From contig JAQGGZ010000006.1 of the NCBI GenBank assembly GCA_028289125.1, positions 62,001 to 126,000 of the forward strand: a stretch of DNA of 64,000 nucleotides. The letters are read 5' to 3'. Each line of letters opens with the position of its first letter. Position 1 is the first letter of the stretch. Source of the DNA: Candidatus Saccharimonadota bacterium (GTDB taxonomy: Bacteria > Patescibacteriota > Saccharimonadia > Saccharimonadales > UBA4665). This document shows, piece after piece, positions 52,105 through 60,503 of this stretch. The translations under genes and the position numbers were made by a program. The notes beneath the pieces were generated by a model. That model was not told the DNA's origin and did no database searches. It saw nothing but the letters and a program-made list of their open reading frames with translations.

Positions 52105-52133
52105 TTGACATATAATAAAGGTTATGCTAAAGT
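52105..52133 (+). promoter_or_regulatory. Strong promoter of GNAT gene
   Basis: TTGACA, 17-base spacer, extended -10 TGCTAAAGT. The ATG at 52134 directly abuts the -10, so translation must begin further downstream. Confidence 0.7.
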
Positions 52134-52160
52134 ATGACTACCGTAAAGGTACCACAATTT

Positions 52161-53339
52161 ATGTCTACAGATTTATCTATCTATCCCCATCCCGAACAGG
52201 GACCACGCGATGACGATCAGTTTAACATGGTCATCGGTGAGCCGGAATTTGCACCTGTCGCTTTTATACCCGAAGCCCGCACCGGCCAGGAAGTCCTGAG
52301 TATGGCGGTCGGCGCAAGCGTCGAAGTCGTCGACATCGTTTCACCACGAACTGAAGCCTTGGCAGCGGACAACACCCGCCACCTTACGGTCGTGCGTACC
52401 ACCGTCGAGGACTGCTACGCTGAAACAGCCATTGCAGAAGCACCGATCGCCCCGGCGATAGCCGTGACGGCCCCTGAGCTCGTCGTAGATACCACCGTCG
52501 AGCGGAAAGAAACGGCCCCAAAATTCAAACTCCGCGCCGCGACCGAACAGGATATTGACGCCATCGTCGATGTCGATATGAAGAGCTTCTCGGCCGTGTA
52601 TGCCGGTTACGACCAGGACCCGGAGACGTTACGGGCAGAACTGACCGAAACCTTCCGAGGTCGCTTTGAAAAAGTCGGCGGCGGCTGGATGCCTGTCCTT
52701 GAAAAGGATGGTGAGATCGTCGGCTTCATGACATGTTGCCCAACCAATAAGACGCCTGATGAATTCAAATCATGGGAAGACACGACCGATAACGGTACGC
52801 TTGAAAACACCTATGACCCAGACGGTAAGAATATCTATGTGGTAACCCTTTCTGTCCTGCCTGAAGGCTCCGCCGGTAAGGACATGCTATTTGCCGACCA
52901 GATCGGTAAGATGATGCGCGAGGGCTATGAATGTGGCTTCTTTGAAAGCCGTATGCCTGGGATGCGCTCATGGCTGAACCGCCAGATGAAGAAGTCTGGC
53001 CGCGAAATCGATGATTTGTCGACCGAAGAAAAAGATGCGTTCGCCGAGCAGTACTTTAACCTCAAGTCAGTCGTCGGTGGCAAAGAAGTTCGCTACGATC
53101 GTCTGCTACGCCTGTACGAACGGGTTGGGTGTAACTGTATAAAGATGGTGCCTGATGCTTATCAGGACGAGCCTTCGATGAACTACGGTGTCGTCTGTGT
53201 CTACGACGGCCAAGAACTGTTCGACGGTAGTGTGTTACCGTTCAAATTACCTCAGAACCGATTGACTCGATGGGCAGCCGGTGGGCTGATGCAGTTAGCC
53301 GCCCGGTCTCCTAAGGCCACCAATAAGTTCTTCAACTAG
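52161..53339 (+). CDS. GNAT acetyltransferase-like protein
   Basis: About 392 residues from the ATG at 52161 (AAAGG upstream). An N-terminal low-complexity region of about 115 residues precedes a GNAT-like domain (FKLRAATEQDIDAIVDVDMK; GGWMPVLEKDGEIVGFMTC; IYVVTLSVLPEGSAGKDMLF). The usual RxxGxG/A acetyl-CoA loop appears as PEGSAGKDML. The C-terminal segment is unassigned. It forms an operon with the 53349 gene (9-base gap). Confidence 0.72.
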   Translation: MSTDLSIYPHPEQGPRDDDQFNMVIGEPEFAPVAFIPEARTGQEVLSMAVGASVEVVDIVSPRTEALAADNTRHLTVVRTTVEDCYAETAIAEAPIAPAIAVTAPELVVDTTVERKETAPKFKLRAATEQDIDAIVDVDMKSFSAVYAGYDQDPETLRAELTETFRGRFEKVGGGWMPVLEKDGEIVGFMTCCPTNKTPDEFKSWEDTTDNGTLENTYDPDGKNIYVVTLSVLPEGSAGKDMLFADQIGKMMREGYECGFFESRMPGMRSWLNRQMKKSGREIDDLSTEEKDAFAEQYFNLKSVVGGKEVRYDRLLRLYERVGCNCIKMVPDAYQDEPSMNYGVVCVYDGQELFDGSVLPFKLPQNRLTRWAAGGLMQLAARSPKATNKFFN

Positions 53340-53348
53340 GTTGCTCCA

Positions 53349-53990
53349 ATGTCTTATCCTGAAACCCCAGAACCCTTTGACGGAATACCGATAGAACCGA
53401 TAGAGCCGGAAGCTTTTATGGCACCGGTCTATGACATCGGAACAGGGAAGCCGGTAGAGTTTGTCGAGCCGACGGTGCACAATGAATCAGTTGAGCCGGC
53501 TGAGGCCGATCGACCGGGCTTTTTCAAACGCTACCGGGGCCGATTAGCGCTCGGTGCCTTTGCGGTCAGTATGGGCGCGACGCTCGCCTTCAATCCGTTG
53601 GATGAGACGCTTCAAGATATCAAACAGGAAGCACCTGCGGTCGCTGCGGAAATGCTCGCAATGGAAGCCCTGTGGCTCGGTGGCGCCGCCATGATGGTGT
53701 CGGCCGTCGGCGGGGAAGTTAAGAATCCTCTGAAACTGAAGCAGCAGATTCCCGCCCTGGCGCAACGTGCCAATGACAGCAAGCTGTTCAAGGCCGGCTT
53801 CGTAGTCAATACGGTCGGAGCCGTCGGTGAATTCGTGGCCCCGGCGATAGCCGTGACAAGCCATCTGCCGGTGGAATCCTGGGGCGTCTTAATGCCATCC
53901 CTTGTCGACCTGGGTATAACCATCGCCGTACGACGGGCAATCACCCAGGGAGTTCGGGACAACGTGGCTGATACCTCGGGTGAAAGCTAA
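53349..53990 (+). CDS. Hypothetical membrane protein
   Basis: 213 residues. The first 60 are Pro/Glu-rich; the remainder has three or four hydrophobic segments (LALGAFAVSMGATLAF; EALWLGGAAMMVSAVGG; AGFVVNTVGAVGEFVAPAIAV). Both it and the GNAT gene carry acidic low-complexity N-termini, suggesting a functional link. No family recognised. Confidence 0.6.
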   Translation: MSYPETPEPFDGIPIEPIEPEAFMAPVYDIGTGKPVEFVEPTVHNESVEPAEADRPGFFKRYRGRLALGAFAVSMGATLAFNPLDETLQDIKQEAPAVAAEMLAMEALWLGGAAMMVSAVGGEVKNPLKLKQQIPALAQRANDSKLFKAGFVVNTVGAVGEFVAPAIAVTSHLPVESWGVLMPSLVDLGITIAVRRAITQGVRDNVADTSGES

Positions 53991-54033
53991 AGCAGTTTGC
54001 CCTCGGCCGTAAAAAGCATTACCATGTAGAGTA

Positions 54034-56214
54034 ATGTGGCTTAGCGTCGGTGTCGCGATATTGGTGGTTCTTAACATATTCATGGCCAGCTTCGTGCTGG
54101 CCCGCAAAGCCGACAAGGTCAACACCTATTTTGCGGCTTTCACATTTACGGCTGCGCTGTGGATGGTGGCTAACTATATAGGATCTAATTTCAAGCAACT
54201 GGCAGTCGCCGGCCATTTCGCGCATGCGGATTTCATGCTCGGTATGGTGGCGATTTATTTTTATTGGATGTTCACCCTGGTCATTTTGCAGCGGTCGAAC
54301 AAGCGCTCACATCTGGCTAAGTGGCAATATAGCCTGCGGCGCTATTTCTTAGTCGCTATCATCCTAGGTATCGTAAGCACGCTTTTACCGTCAGCACTGT
54401 CTATTACGTACCATGATCATGCCACCGTCCTTGGATATGGACCATTGTTTGCTTGGTATGTGTTGGTGGTCGGTGTGTTGGCTTGCCTGGGGGTCTGCAA
54501 CATGGCGCTGGCATCCCGATACGCGAAGGATAAGCTGAAGCAACAGATCAGGTTGATGTCGACCGGCCTGGCGACAGGTGTCGTTCTGATAATCTTTGCC
54601 AATATCATCGTGCCGGCGTTGACTGATTCGTCCGGCATCAACCTGCTGGCAGGTAACGCCTCCTACCTTGGGGTCGTGGTACTTGCATCGTGCATCTTCT
54701 ATGCGATCATCAGGCATCGCCTGTTCGACCTCCGTCTCTTCGTGGTGCGGGCCGTGGCCTACTCACTGACGCTCGGAGTCGTGACGTGCATTTACCTGCT
54801 GTTGATCGTCATCGTCGGTACCCGGATGCTCCACATAAACCTTGACGCCGTCAGTACGATACTAAGTCTGTTCGCCGCACTGCTGCTGTTGGTGTGTTAT
54901 GAGTTCGTTAAGAACGGCTTCAACAAGTTCACTAACCGGCTGTTTTTGCGAGACTATTACGAGCCGCAGGAGGTCATCGACCGCTTGAGCAACGTCATGG
55001 TCGGTGCAATCAACGCCGACGAAATCGAACAGCAGAGCAAGGCCATCCTGCAGTCGGCCATCCGGACGAGGGAATTAAATTTTTGGCTGAGTGACGAGCA
55101 TCCGTTCAAGCCGAAGATGGCGCTCGATAAACTGTTCAAAAAGACCGATACGAATATCCTGGTGCTCGATGAAGTCGATGGTCATGACGATATCGTCAGC
55201 GACCTGCAAGCCGAGAATATCGCCGTAGCCGTCAGGCTGCGCACCCAGCGTGATGATTTGGGCTACATCACCTTGGGCTTCAAGCAGTCGGGTCAATCAT
55301 ACAATAGCCGCGACAAGCGGCTGCTGAGCATTGCCGCCGACGAAATCGCGTTGACATTGCAGAACGCCCTGCACTTCGAAGAGATCCAGAACTTCAACCT
55401 TACCCTTCAGCAGAAGATTACGGACGCCACCAAGCAGCTGCGTAATACCAACAAGCGTCTGAAGTCGTTAGACGAGACCAAAGACGACTTCATCAGTATG
55501 GCCTCTCACCAGTTGCGTACGCCACTAACCTCCGTAAAAGGCTATATAAGCATGGTATTAGAAGGCGATGCTGGTACTATAACGCCACTCCAGCGCCAGA
55601 TGTTGAACCAGGCTTTCATCAGCTCTCAGCGGATGGTTTTCCTGATCGCCGATCTGTTGAACGTGTCTCGCCTGAAAACAGGGAAGTTTATCATCATGCC
55701 GTCTGAGACCGATCTGAGTGCTATCATCACCGAAGAATCTGATCAGTTACGCGAGACGGCTGAGGCCCGGCAGGTAAAAATCAAATTCGACCCGCCAAAG
55801 AATTTCCCAAAGGTGATGGTGGACGAGACCAAGACGAGGCAGGTGGTCATGAACTTCATGGATAACGCTATCTATTACACCCGTCCGGGCGGGGAGGTCA
55901 CCCTGACCCTGTCAGAGACGCCGAACACGATAGAACTGCGCATCAAGGATAACGGTATCGGTGTGCCTAAATCAGAGCAACACCATCTGTTTACGAAGTT
56001 CTACCGGGCAAATAATGCCCGCCAGGTACGCCCTGACGGAACCGGTTTAGGCCTTTTCATGGCACGTAAGGTGATCGTGGCCCAAGGGGGTACTATCATC
56101 TTCGAAAGTCAGGAAGGCAAGGGGAGTACGTTCGGATTCAGTCTGGACAAGAAAGCGGTGCTGGCGCCGAGCGATAAAAGCGAGGGAAAAACAGAGACAG
56201 TTACCGTAAGGTAG
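54034..56214 (+). CDS. Membrane sensor histidine kinase
   Basis: 726 residues. About nine N-terminal membrane helices (residues 1-295) of the 7TM-histidine-kinase type, a GAF-like region (about 320-440), a coiled coil, then HisKA with the phosphoacceptor His at about 492 (FISMASHQLRTPLTSVKGY). The HATPase domain has the N box (VVMNFMDNAIYYT), G1 (IKDNGIGVP) and G2 (GTGLGLFMARKV). It probably phosphorylates a receiver such as the two at 50.8-51.6 kb. TACCAT lies 8 bases before the ATG, with no SD. Confidence 0.93.
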   Translation: MWLSVGVAILVVLNIFMASFVLARKADKVNTYFAAFTFTAALWMVANYIGSNFKQLAVAGHFAHADFMLGMVAIYFYWMFTLVILQRSNKRSHLAKWQYSLRRYFLVAIILGIVSTLLPSALSITYHDHATVLGYGPLFAWYVLVVGVLACLGVCNMALASRYAKDKLKQQIRLMSTGLATGVVLIIFANIIVPALTDSSGINLLAGNASYLGVVVLASCIFYAIIRHRLFDLRLFVVRAVAYSLTLGVVTCIYLLLIVIVGTRMLHINLDAVSTILSLFAALLLLVCYEFVKNGFNKFTNRLFLRDYYEPQEVIDRLSNVMVGAINADEIEQQSKAILQSAIRTRELNFWLSDEHPFKPKMALDKLFKKTDTNILVLDEVDGHDDIVSDLQAENIAVAVRLRTQRDDLGYITLGFKQSGQSYNSRDKRLLSIAADEIALTLQNALHFEEIQNFNLTLQQKITDATKQLRNTNKRLKSLDETKDDFISMASHQLRTPLTSVKGYISMVLEGDAGTITPLQRQMLNQAFISSQRMVFLIADLLNVSRLKTGKFIIMPSETDLSAIITEESDQLRETAEARQVKIKFDPPKNFPKVMVDETKTRQVVMNFMDNAIYYTRPGGEVTLTLSETPNTIELRIKDNGIGVPKSEQHHLFTKFYRANNARQVRPDGTGLGLFMARKVIVAQGGTIIFESQEGKGSTFGFSLDKKAVLAPSDKSEGKTETVTVR

Positions 56215-56656
56215 CTTATGCTTAATATTGACAATTTAGCAAGAAAATGCTAATATGTGCTCATCCTATTTTACGGATGTGGAGAACTGTTCCGTGACCG
56301 GGCAGTGACCAGGGTGGGGCAACCTACTTTAGCCATTGTCACCGGGAGTCCGCTAGACGAGGGGTCCTTTGACAAATCAGATCATTATAGACCATCAGCA
56401 CGCTGATCAGGGCAGACCATGCTCTATGACGTTTGCGTTATAGGGTGTGGTCTGCCTTGGTTGAGTGGCCGTCGAGTCCTATGGGCTCCGACTGCTCCCG
56501 CGTGCAGATGTAACGCTTTTTTATTGCTATTTCGTGCTCCCTCAGAAGGACGTGGCAACCTGGGTATTGATACAGTATCCGGCTTGTCACGTCCTTCGGG
56601 ATTTGTGATTTCGTGCTCTTCGAGTATGTCCACCCCCTTCCACAGAGAGAGGCACC
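56215..56656. other. Structured intergenic region at left edge of GC-rich island
   Basis: A strong promoter (TTGACA 56228-56233, 17 bases, TAATAT 56251-56256) leads into about 400 bases without a convincing gene. Two long hairpins stand out: 56409-56458 (11-bp stem AGGGCAGACCA / TGGTCTGCCTT with an inner helix) and 56545-56597 (14-bp stem, GAAGGACGTG / CACGTCCTTC core). The phrase TTTCGTGCTC recurs around the second hairpin. It may be a long structured 5' UTR or a non-coding RNA. Confidence 0.5.
56228..56256 (+). promoter_or_regulatory. Strong promoter upstream of GC-rich island
   Basis: TTGACA, 17-base spacer, extended -10 TGCTAATAT. Confidence 0.75.
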
Positions 56657-58330
56657 ATGTCCGCACCCAGCTCTTCGGGAACCCGTGTGGCTCCCACCAG
56701 GAGCTCACAGCGCCGCTGGCGTATTCGTATCTTCTGGAGTGTCGCCGCTCTGATCGCCCTCGTGGTGCTCATCGTGGCTGGCAACACCATGGACACGACG
56801 CCCAACAGCGCTTCAGCCAGCGACACGTCCACGTCGGCCTCTTCGAGCTCGACGACCACGGACGACGTTGACACGGACAGTGACTCTGGTGACGACGCAG
56901 GCGACACCGCCGGCACCGACACCCAGGTTCACTTCCTGAGCAACGACGCCACGCCCGGCAGCAACAACTTCGGGCCGGCCGTCGACTGTTCGGACGCCAA
57001 CGACTGCCTCGTGCAGCTGGAGGCGATCGATCGTCAGGACCCGCTGCACTTCGCCGTGGATGAAGCGTTCGCCAAGGACGGCCTCCAGATGTCCCTCGCT
57101 TCGGCGCAGGAGCAGGCGGCCTACTACGCGAACCACCACGACGAGTGGATGACGGCGGTCGACGACTTCGTGTCGAAGATCGACAACATCAGGCTCAGCA
57201 ACGATCGGCACTTCTACCGGACGCTCGGGATGATCCCCGCTGCCGATGGCGAGATGCCGACGTTGTTCCGTGCCACGGAAGGCTTCGCGGCCGGCAAGGT
57301 TTTCGTGTTCACCTACAACGGTGAGACGCGCAAGCTGCGCCTGGCGTGTGGTTTCCAGCCGGAAGAGTCCATCACGGTCCAAGGTCCGATCGCCGTCCAC
57401 ACGGTGACCGAGATCGTTCCGCCCACCCCGCAGACGCCTGAGACGCCGCCCACGACGGACACCCCGCCGTGCACGCCGATCGCGCACCTGCAGGCCAACG
57501 AGCAGTACACCGACAGCACCCGCTGCCAGGTTCGGACGATCGTCCAGCCGCCGCAGGAGTGCACCCCGATCGTGCCTTTGCCGGCTGGTCAGCACTACAC
57601 GTCGGATGACCGATGCAACATCGCGCCCAACCCGCCGGTCGAGTGCACCCCGATCCCGTCCCCGGGCGAGGGTTACACGACGACCGACAACGGTTGCACC
57701 TGGACGCCGCCTTCGTCCCCGCCGTGCACGCCTATCCCCTCACCGGGCTCCGGCTACACGACCACGGACAACGGTTGCACCTGGGTTCCGCCCGTCACGC
57801 CGCCGTGCACCCCGGTGCAACTGCCGGCCGCCATCGGGTACCACTACACCGATGACACGCACTGCTCGTACGAGAAGGACGACTCCAACACCTGGGACTG
57901 CCAGCAGAACGGTGGCCCGAATTGCCCGGCTAACCCGGTCATTCAGCCCCCGCTGGTTCCCGGCAACGACGCCCAGGAAGAGGCCATGCAGCCCGCTCCC
58001 GTCACGGCGCCTGTCGTCCTGGACCCCGGTCCCGGAGCTGGTTCGCCGCCGCCTGCCGAGTCTTCGGACAACGGATACGTCCCCCCCGCCGAAACTGGTG
58101 GAGCGGCGCCCGGTGGCAGCACGGTGGATGATGGTGGCACGGTCGTCGTTGCACAGCCTGACCCGGTGATCCCGGACCCGGCACCCTGCACGACCTGTGG
58201 CTCTTCTTCCGGTGACTCGGGTTCTTCGTCTTCGGGCGACGACTCCGGTTCCACCGGTTCCTCTGGTAGCGATGCGACCACCCCCAGTGGCGCTACCAAC
58301 GCTGGCGACCCCGGGACCCCCCAGGGATAA
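56657..58330 (+). CDS. Secreted/anchored protein with Cys-Pro repeats, foreign base composition
   Basis: 557 residues. One N-terminal membrane helix (IFWSVAALIALVVLIVAGN), a Ser/Thr/Asp linker, a domain at about 95-260 (FLSNDATPGSNNFG; HFAVDEAFAKDGLQMSLASA), then about five repeats of roughly 27 residues built on PPCTPIPSPGxGYTTTDNGC, and a Pro/Gly/Ser-rich C-terminus. Each repeat has two Cys. Codons end mostly in G/C, unlike neighbours. SD is GAGAGAGG. Extracellular stalk or adhesin is a guess; no family recognised. Confidence 0.75.
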   Translation: MSAPSSSGTRVAPTRSSQRRWRIRIFWSVAALIALVVLIVAGNTMDTTPNSASASDTSTSASSSSTTTDDVDTDSDSGDDAGDTAGTDTQVHFLSNDATPGSNNFGPAVDCSDANDCLVQLEAIDRQDPLHFAVDEAFAKDGLQMSLASAQEQAAYYANHHDEWMTAVDDFVSKIDNIRLSNDRHFYRTLGMIPAADGEMPTLFRATEGFAAGKVFVFTYNGETRKLRLACGFQPEESITVQGPIAVHTVTEIVPPTPQTPETPPTTDTPPCTPIAHLQANEQYTDSTRCQVRTIVQPPQECTPIVPLPAGQHYTSDDRCNIAPNPPVECTPIPSPGEGYTTTDNGCTWTPPSSPPCTPIPSPGSGYTTTDNGCTWVPPVTPPCTPVQLPAAIGYHYTDDTHCSYEKDDSNTWDCQQNGGPNCPANPVIQPPLVPGNDAQEEAMQPAPVTAPVVLDPGPGAGSPPPAESSDNGYVPPAETGGAAPGGSTVDDGGTVVVAQPDPVIPDPAPCTTCGSSSGDSGSSSSGDDSGSTGSSGSDATTPSGATNAGDPGTPQG

Positions 58331-58848
58331 GCCGACTGGCTGTGAGATTTTTTCACGGTTAGTGAGGAAGAGATGTGACGACTAAGGTCAGTTGGATCCG
58401 GTGGTGCAAACCTCGGAAGTAATCCACTGGCTGTATCGTCGCACCAAAATCACCAAATCGGGAGACCGATGCAATAAACAAGGCGTTGCAAGCGCAGGAC
58501 GGTCTTCGGGACGAAAATGGTTGTCGGCCTATGCCTTCATACTTACATTTTCAATAAACCCCCAAGACCGTCCTGCCGCAACACCCCCTGATGACTTGTA
58601 ATGATCTGATTTATCATATGCGTCCCACCGCCGGCAGGCCGTAGGTGAACATTAACAATTCGGGCAATGGACAAACATAAGCATAAGATTGACATATTGT
58701 AAGTTTTATGCTAAAATCTGGCAATCATTAGGAGTTTGCCGCGGGTGGGTTGAAAAGCGACACGGTCACTAACGTCGTTTAACAATTCAATACCGTCAAC
58801 TTCAAATATTGCCAACCGGTACGTAAATTTTAATCAAGGAGGTGTGAA
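58331..58848. other. Intergenic region right of GC-rich island
   Basis: No gene with start signals. It holds a long-range hairpin (13-bp perfect stem GCAGGACGGTCTT 58494-58506 / AAGACCGTCCTGC 58564-58576, loop about 57 bases) and, at 58689, a strong promoter for the next gene. A poly-T after 58349 may terminate the island gene. Confidence 0.5.
58689..58717 (+). promoter_or_regulatory. Strong promoter of DUF11/PKD surface protein
   Basis: TTGACA (58689-58694), 17-base spacer, extended -10 TGCTAAAAT. AGCATAA upstream and TTATGCT overlapping the -10 form an inverted repeat with a 19-base gap. The 5' UTR is about 125 bases. Confidence 0.8.
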
Positions 58849-60285
58849 ATGAAACTTTCACGTCTGTTCAACAACCTCCCTAAGCGTCTCGCAACGGCTG
58901 CCATCCTGGCCCTCGCATTCACGTTTCCTGTCGCTGCTTCAGCTGCCCAGGCCGTGACCATCGAAGGTTCCATGGGCGTCGCCAACGTTACCGCTGGGGA
59001 CACACAATACCAACACAACGTAAATGCCAGCTATAACCAAGTCGTTAAGCTGCAGGTTTACTACCACAACCGCGAAAACCCGGACTCCGGTAAGATCGCA
59101 GAGAACGTCCGCGTCAAGATCGACATTCCTACGACTGCCGGTAAGACTCAGACTCAGACCGCTACCATCAGTTCTGACAACAGCAACACCGTAACCAGCC
59201 AGACGACTGTCAACCTGGACCGCAGTGACGCTTACTTGCAGTACATCCCTGGTACCGCCGTCTGGCGCCACAACACTGGTACCAACGACAACCTGAACAT
59301 CGTCAACACGACCGTTTCGGATGCTATCGTTACCAGTGGCCAGGGCCTCGTCCTTGAAGACGAGAAGCCATGCTACAACTTCGCCGCTACCGTCACGGTA
59401 ATGGCCCGCGTTATGGTTCCTGGCACCAAAGTCGTCAAGCAGGTCCAAAAGGCCAGCGAAACCGGTAAGTGGGCAACCACGAACACCGCCAACCCTGGCG
59501 ACACCCTCAAGTACATGATTACCTACGAAAACACTGGTAACACGACTGCTAAGAACGTCATCGTCCGTGACAACTTGCCACCGAACATGACCTACGTCAA
59601 GGGTACGACTGTTGTCACCAACAGCAACAACCCGACCGGTGCCAAAGACACCACTGATGCGGTTACCGTTAACGGTATCCTGATCGGTGACTACGCTCCA
59701 GGCGCTAAGGCTTACGTCGTTATCCAAGTCAAGGTTGCTGATGCTGCCAAGCTCGTTTGCGGTAACACCCGCTTCACGAACGTCGGTATCGCCCACCCGA
59801 AGGGTACTCCTGAGTACTACAACACGGCTTACACCGATGTTAACAAGAAGTGTGACACCACTCCGTCGACTCCGGTCTACACCTGTGATGCCTTCACGCT
59901 GACCCCTGGTGCTGACCGCAAGGTCACTGCCAAAGTCACGAAGTACACCGCTACAAACGGCGCTACTTTGAAGACCGTTACCTATGACTTCGGTGATGGT
60001 TCGGCCCCAGCTACCCGTAACTACGGTACCGCTGTCGACCACACCTACGCCAAGGCAGGTAACTACACTGTCACTACCAGCTTACTGTTCTCCGTAAACG
60101 GTACTGACAAAGTCGTAAAGAGCCAGACCTGCGCTAAGCCGGTCAGCTTCACGACTGGTACGCCGGTAGCTCCTACCGAGCTGCCACACACCGGTCCTGG
60201 TGACATGATCGCCCTGTTCGCAGGTACGAGCCTCGTCGCCGCCATTGCCCACCGTTTGTTCGCTCGTCGTCGTGTCAGCTTATAA
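58849..60285 (+). CDS. DUF11/PKD surface protein with LPHTG sorting signal
   Basis: 478 residues. Signal peptide (LALAFTFPVAASAAQA). An N-terminal beta domain, a DUF11 domain at about 205-300 (NPGDTLKYMITYENTGNTTA; DNLPPNMTYVKG), a PKD-like domain at about 375-425 (YDFGDGSAP, HTYAKAGNYTVTTSL), and LPHTGPGD plus a hydrophobic helix and ARRR. It is wall-anchored by sortase. The SD AAGGAGGTG is near perfect and the promoter strong, so it is probably an abundant envelope protein. Confidence 0.9.
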   Translation: MKLSRLFNNLPKRLATAAILALAFTFPVAASAAQAVTIEGSMGVANVTAGDTQYQHNVNASYNQVVKLQVYYHNRENPDSGKIAENVRVKIDIPTTAGKTQTQTATISSDNSNTVTSQTTVNLDRSDAYLQYIPGTAVWRHNTGTNDNLNIVNTTVSDAIVTSGQGLVLEDEKPCYNFAATVTVMARVMVPGTKVVKQVQKASETGKWATTNTANPGDTLKYMITYENTGNTTAKNVIVRDNLPPNMTYVKGTTVVTNSNNPTGAKDTTDAVTVNGILIGDYAPGAKAYVVIQVKVADAAKLVCGNTRFTNVGIAHPKGTPEYYNTAYTDVNKKCDTTPSTPVYTCDAFTLTPGADRKVTAKVTKYTATNGATLKTVTYDFGDGSAPATRNYGTAVDHTYAKAGNYTVTTSLLFSVNGTDKVVKSQTCAKPVSFTTGTPVAPTELPHTGPGDMIALFAGTSLVAAIAHRLFARRRVSL

Positions 60286-60387
60286 CAGGCCTCAAACCTG
60301 TGCATAAGCGGTAGTAAAAAGTACAATAATGTGCTATGCTTCCCACTAGTAACGAGCATGACTGACCGCTCCGAACAAACTCTTTGA

Positions 60388-60430
60388 AGATCCCCCGCCT
60401 ATCTGGCAACAGAGCAGCGGGGGATTTTCT
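60388..60430 (+). terminator. Terminator after DUF11/PKD gene
   Basis: ATCCCCCGC / GCGGGGGAT stem with TTTT after it. Confidence 0.75.
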
Positions 60431-60444
60431 ATATCAAGTAGGTA

Positions 60445-60473
60445 TTGACTTTTATTAACATTAGTGGTATGAT
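60445..60473 (+). promoter_or_regulatory. Promoter of PKD surface protein
   Basis: TTGACT, 17-base spacer, extended -10 TGGTATGAT. Confidence 0.75.
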
Positions 60474-60503
60474 GTGCTTGTAAACATCTGGGAGGTGTCA
60501 TAC

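Noticed and set aside
56215-56656. tmRNA, RNase P RNA or SRP RNA
   Set aside because: None of the conserved core sequences of those RNAs could be recognised.
56813-57595. Arg/Gly-rich minus-strand frame in the GC-rich island
   Set aside because: High GC makes long antisense frames common; composition is not protein-like.
58939-60042. 367-codon minus-strand frame
   Set aside because: Lies antisense to a signal-peptide/DUF11/PKD/LPHTG protein with strong promoter and SD; low-complexity shadow.
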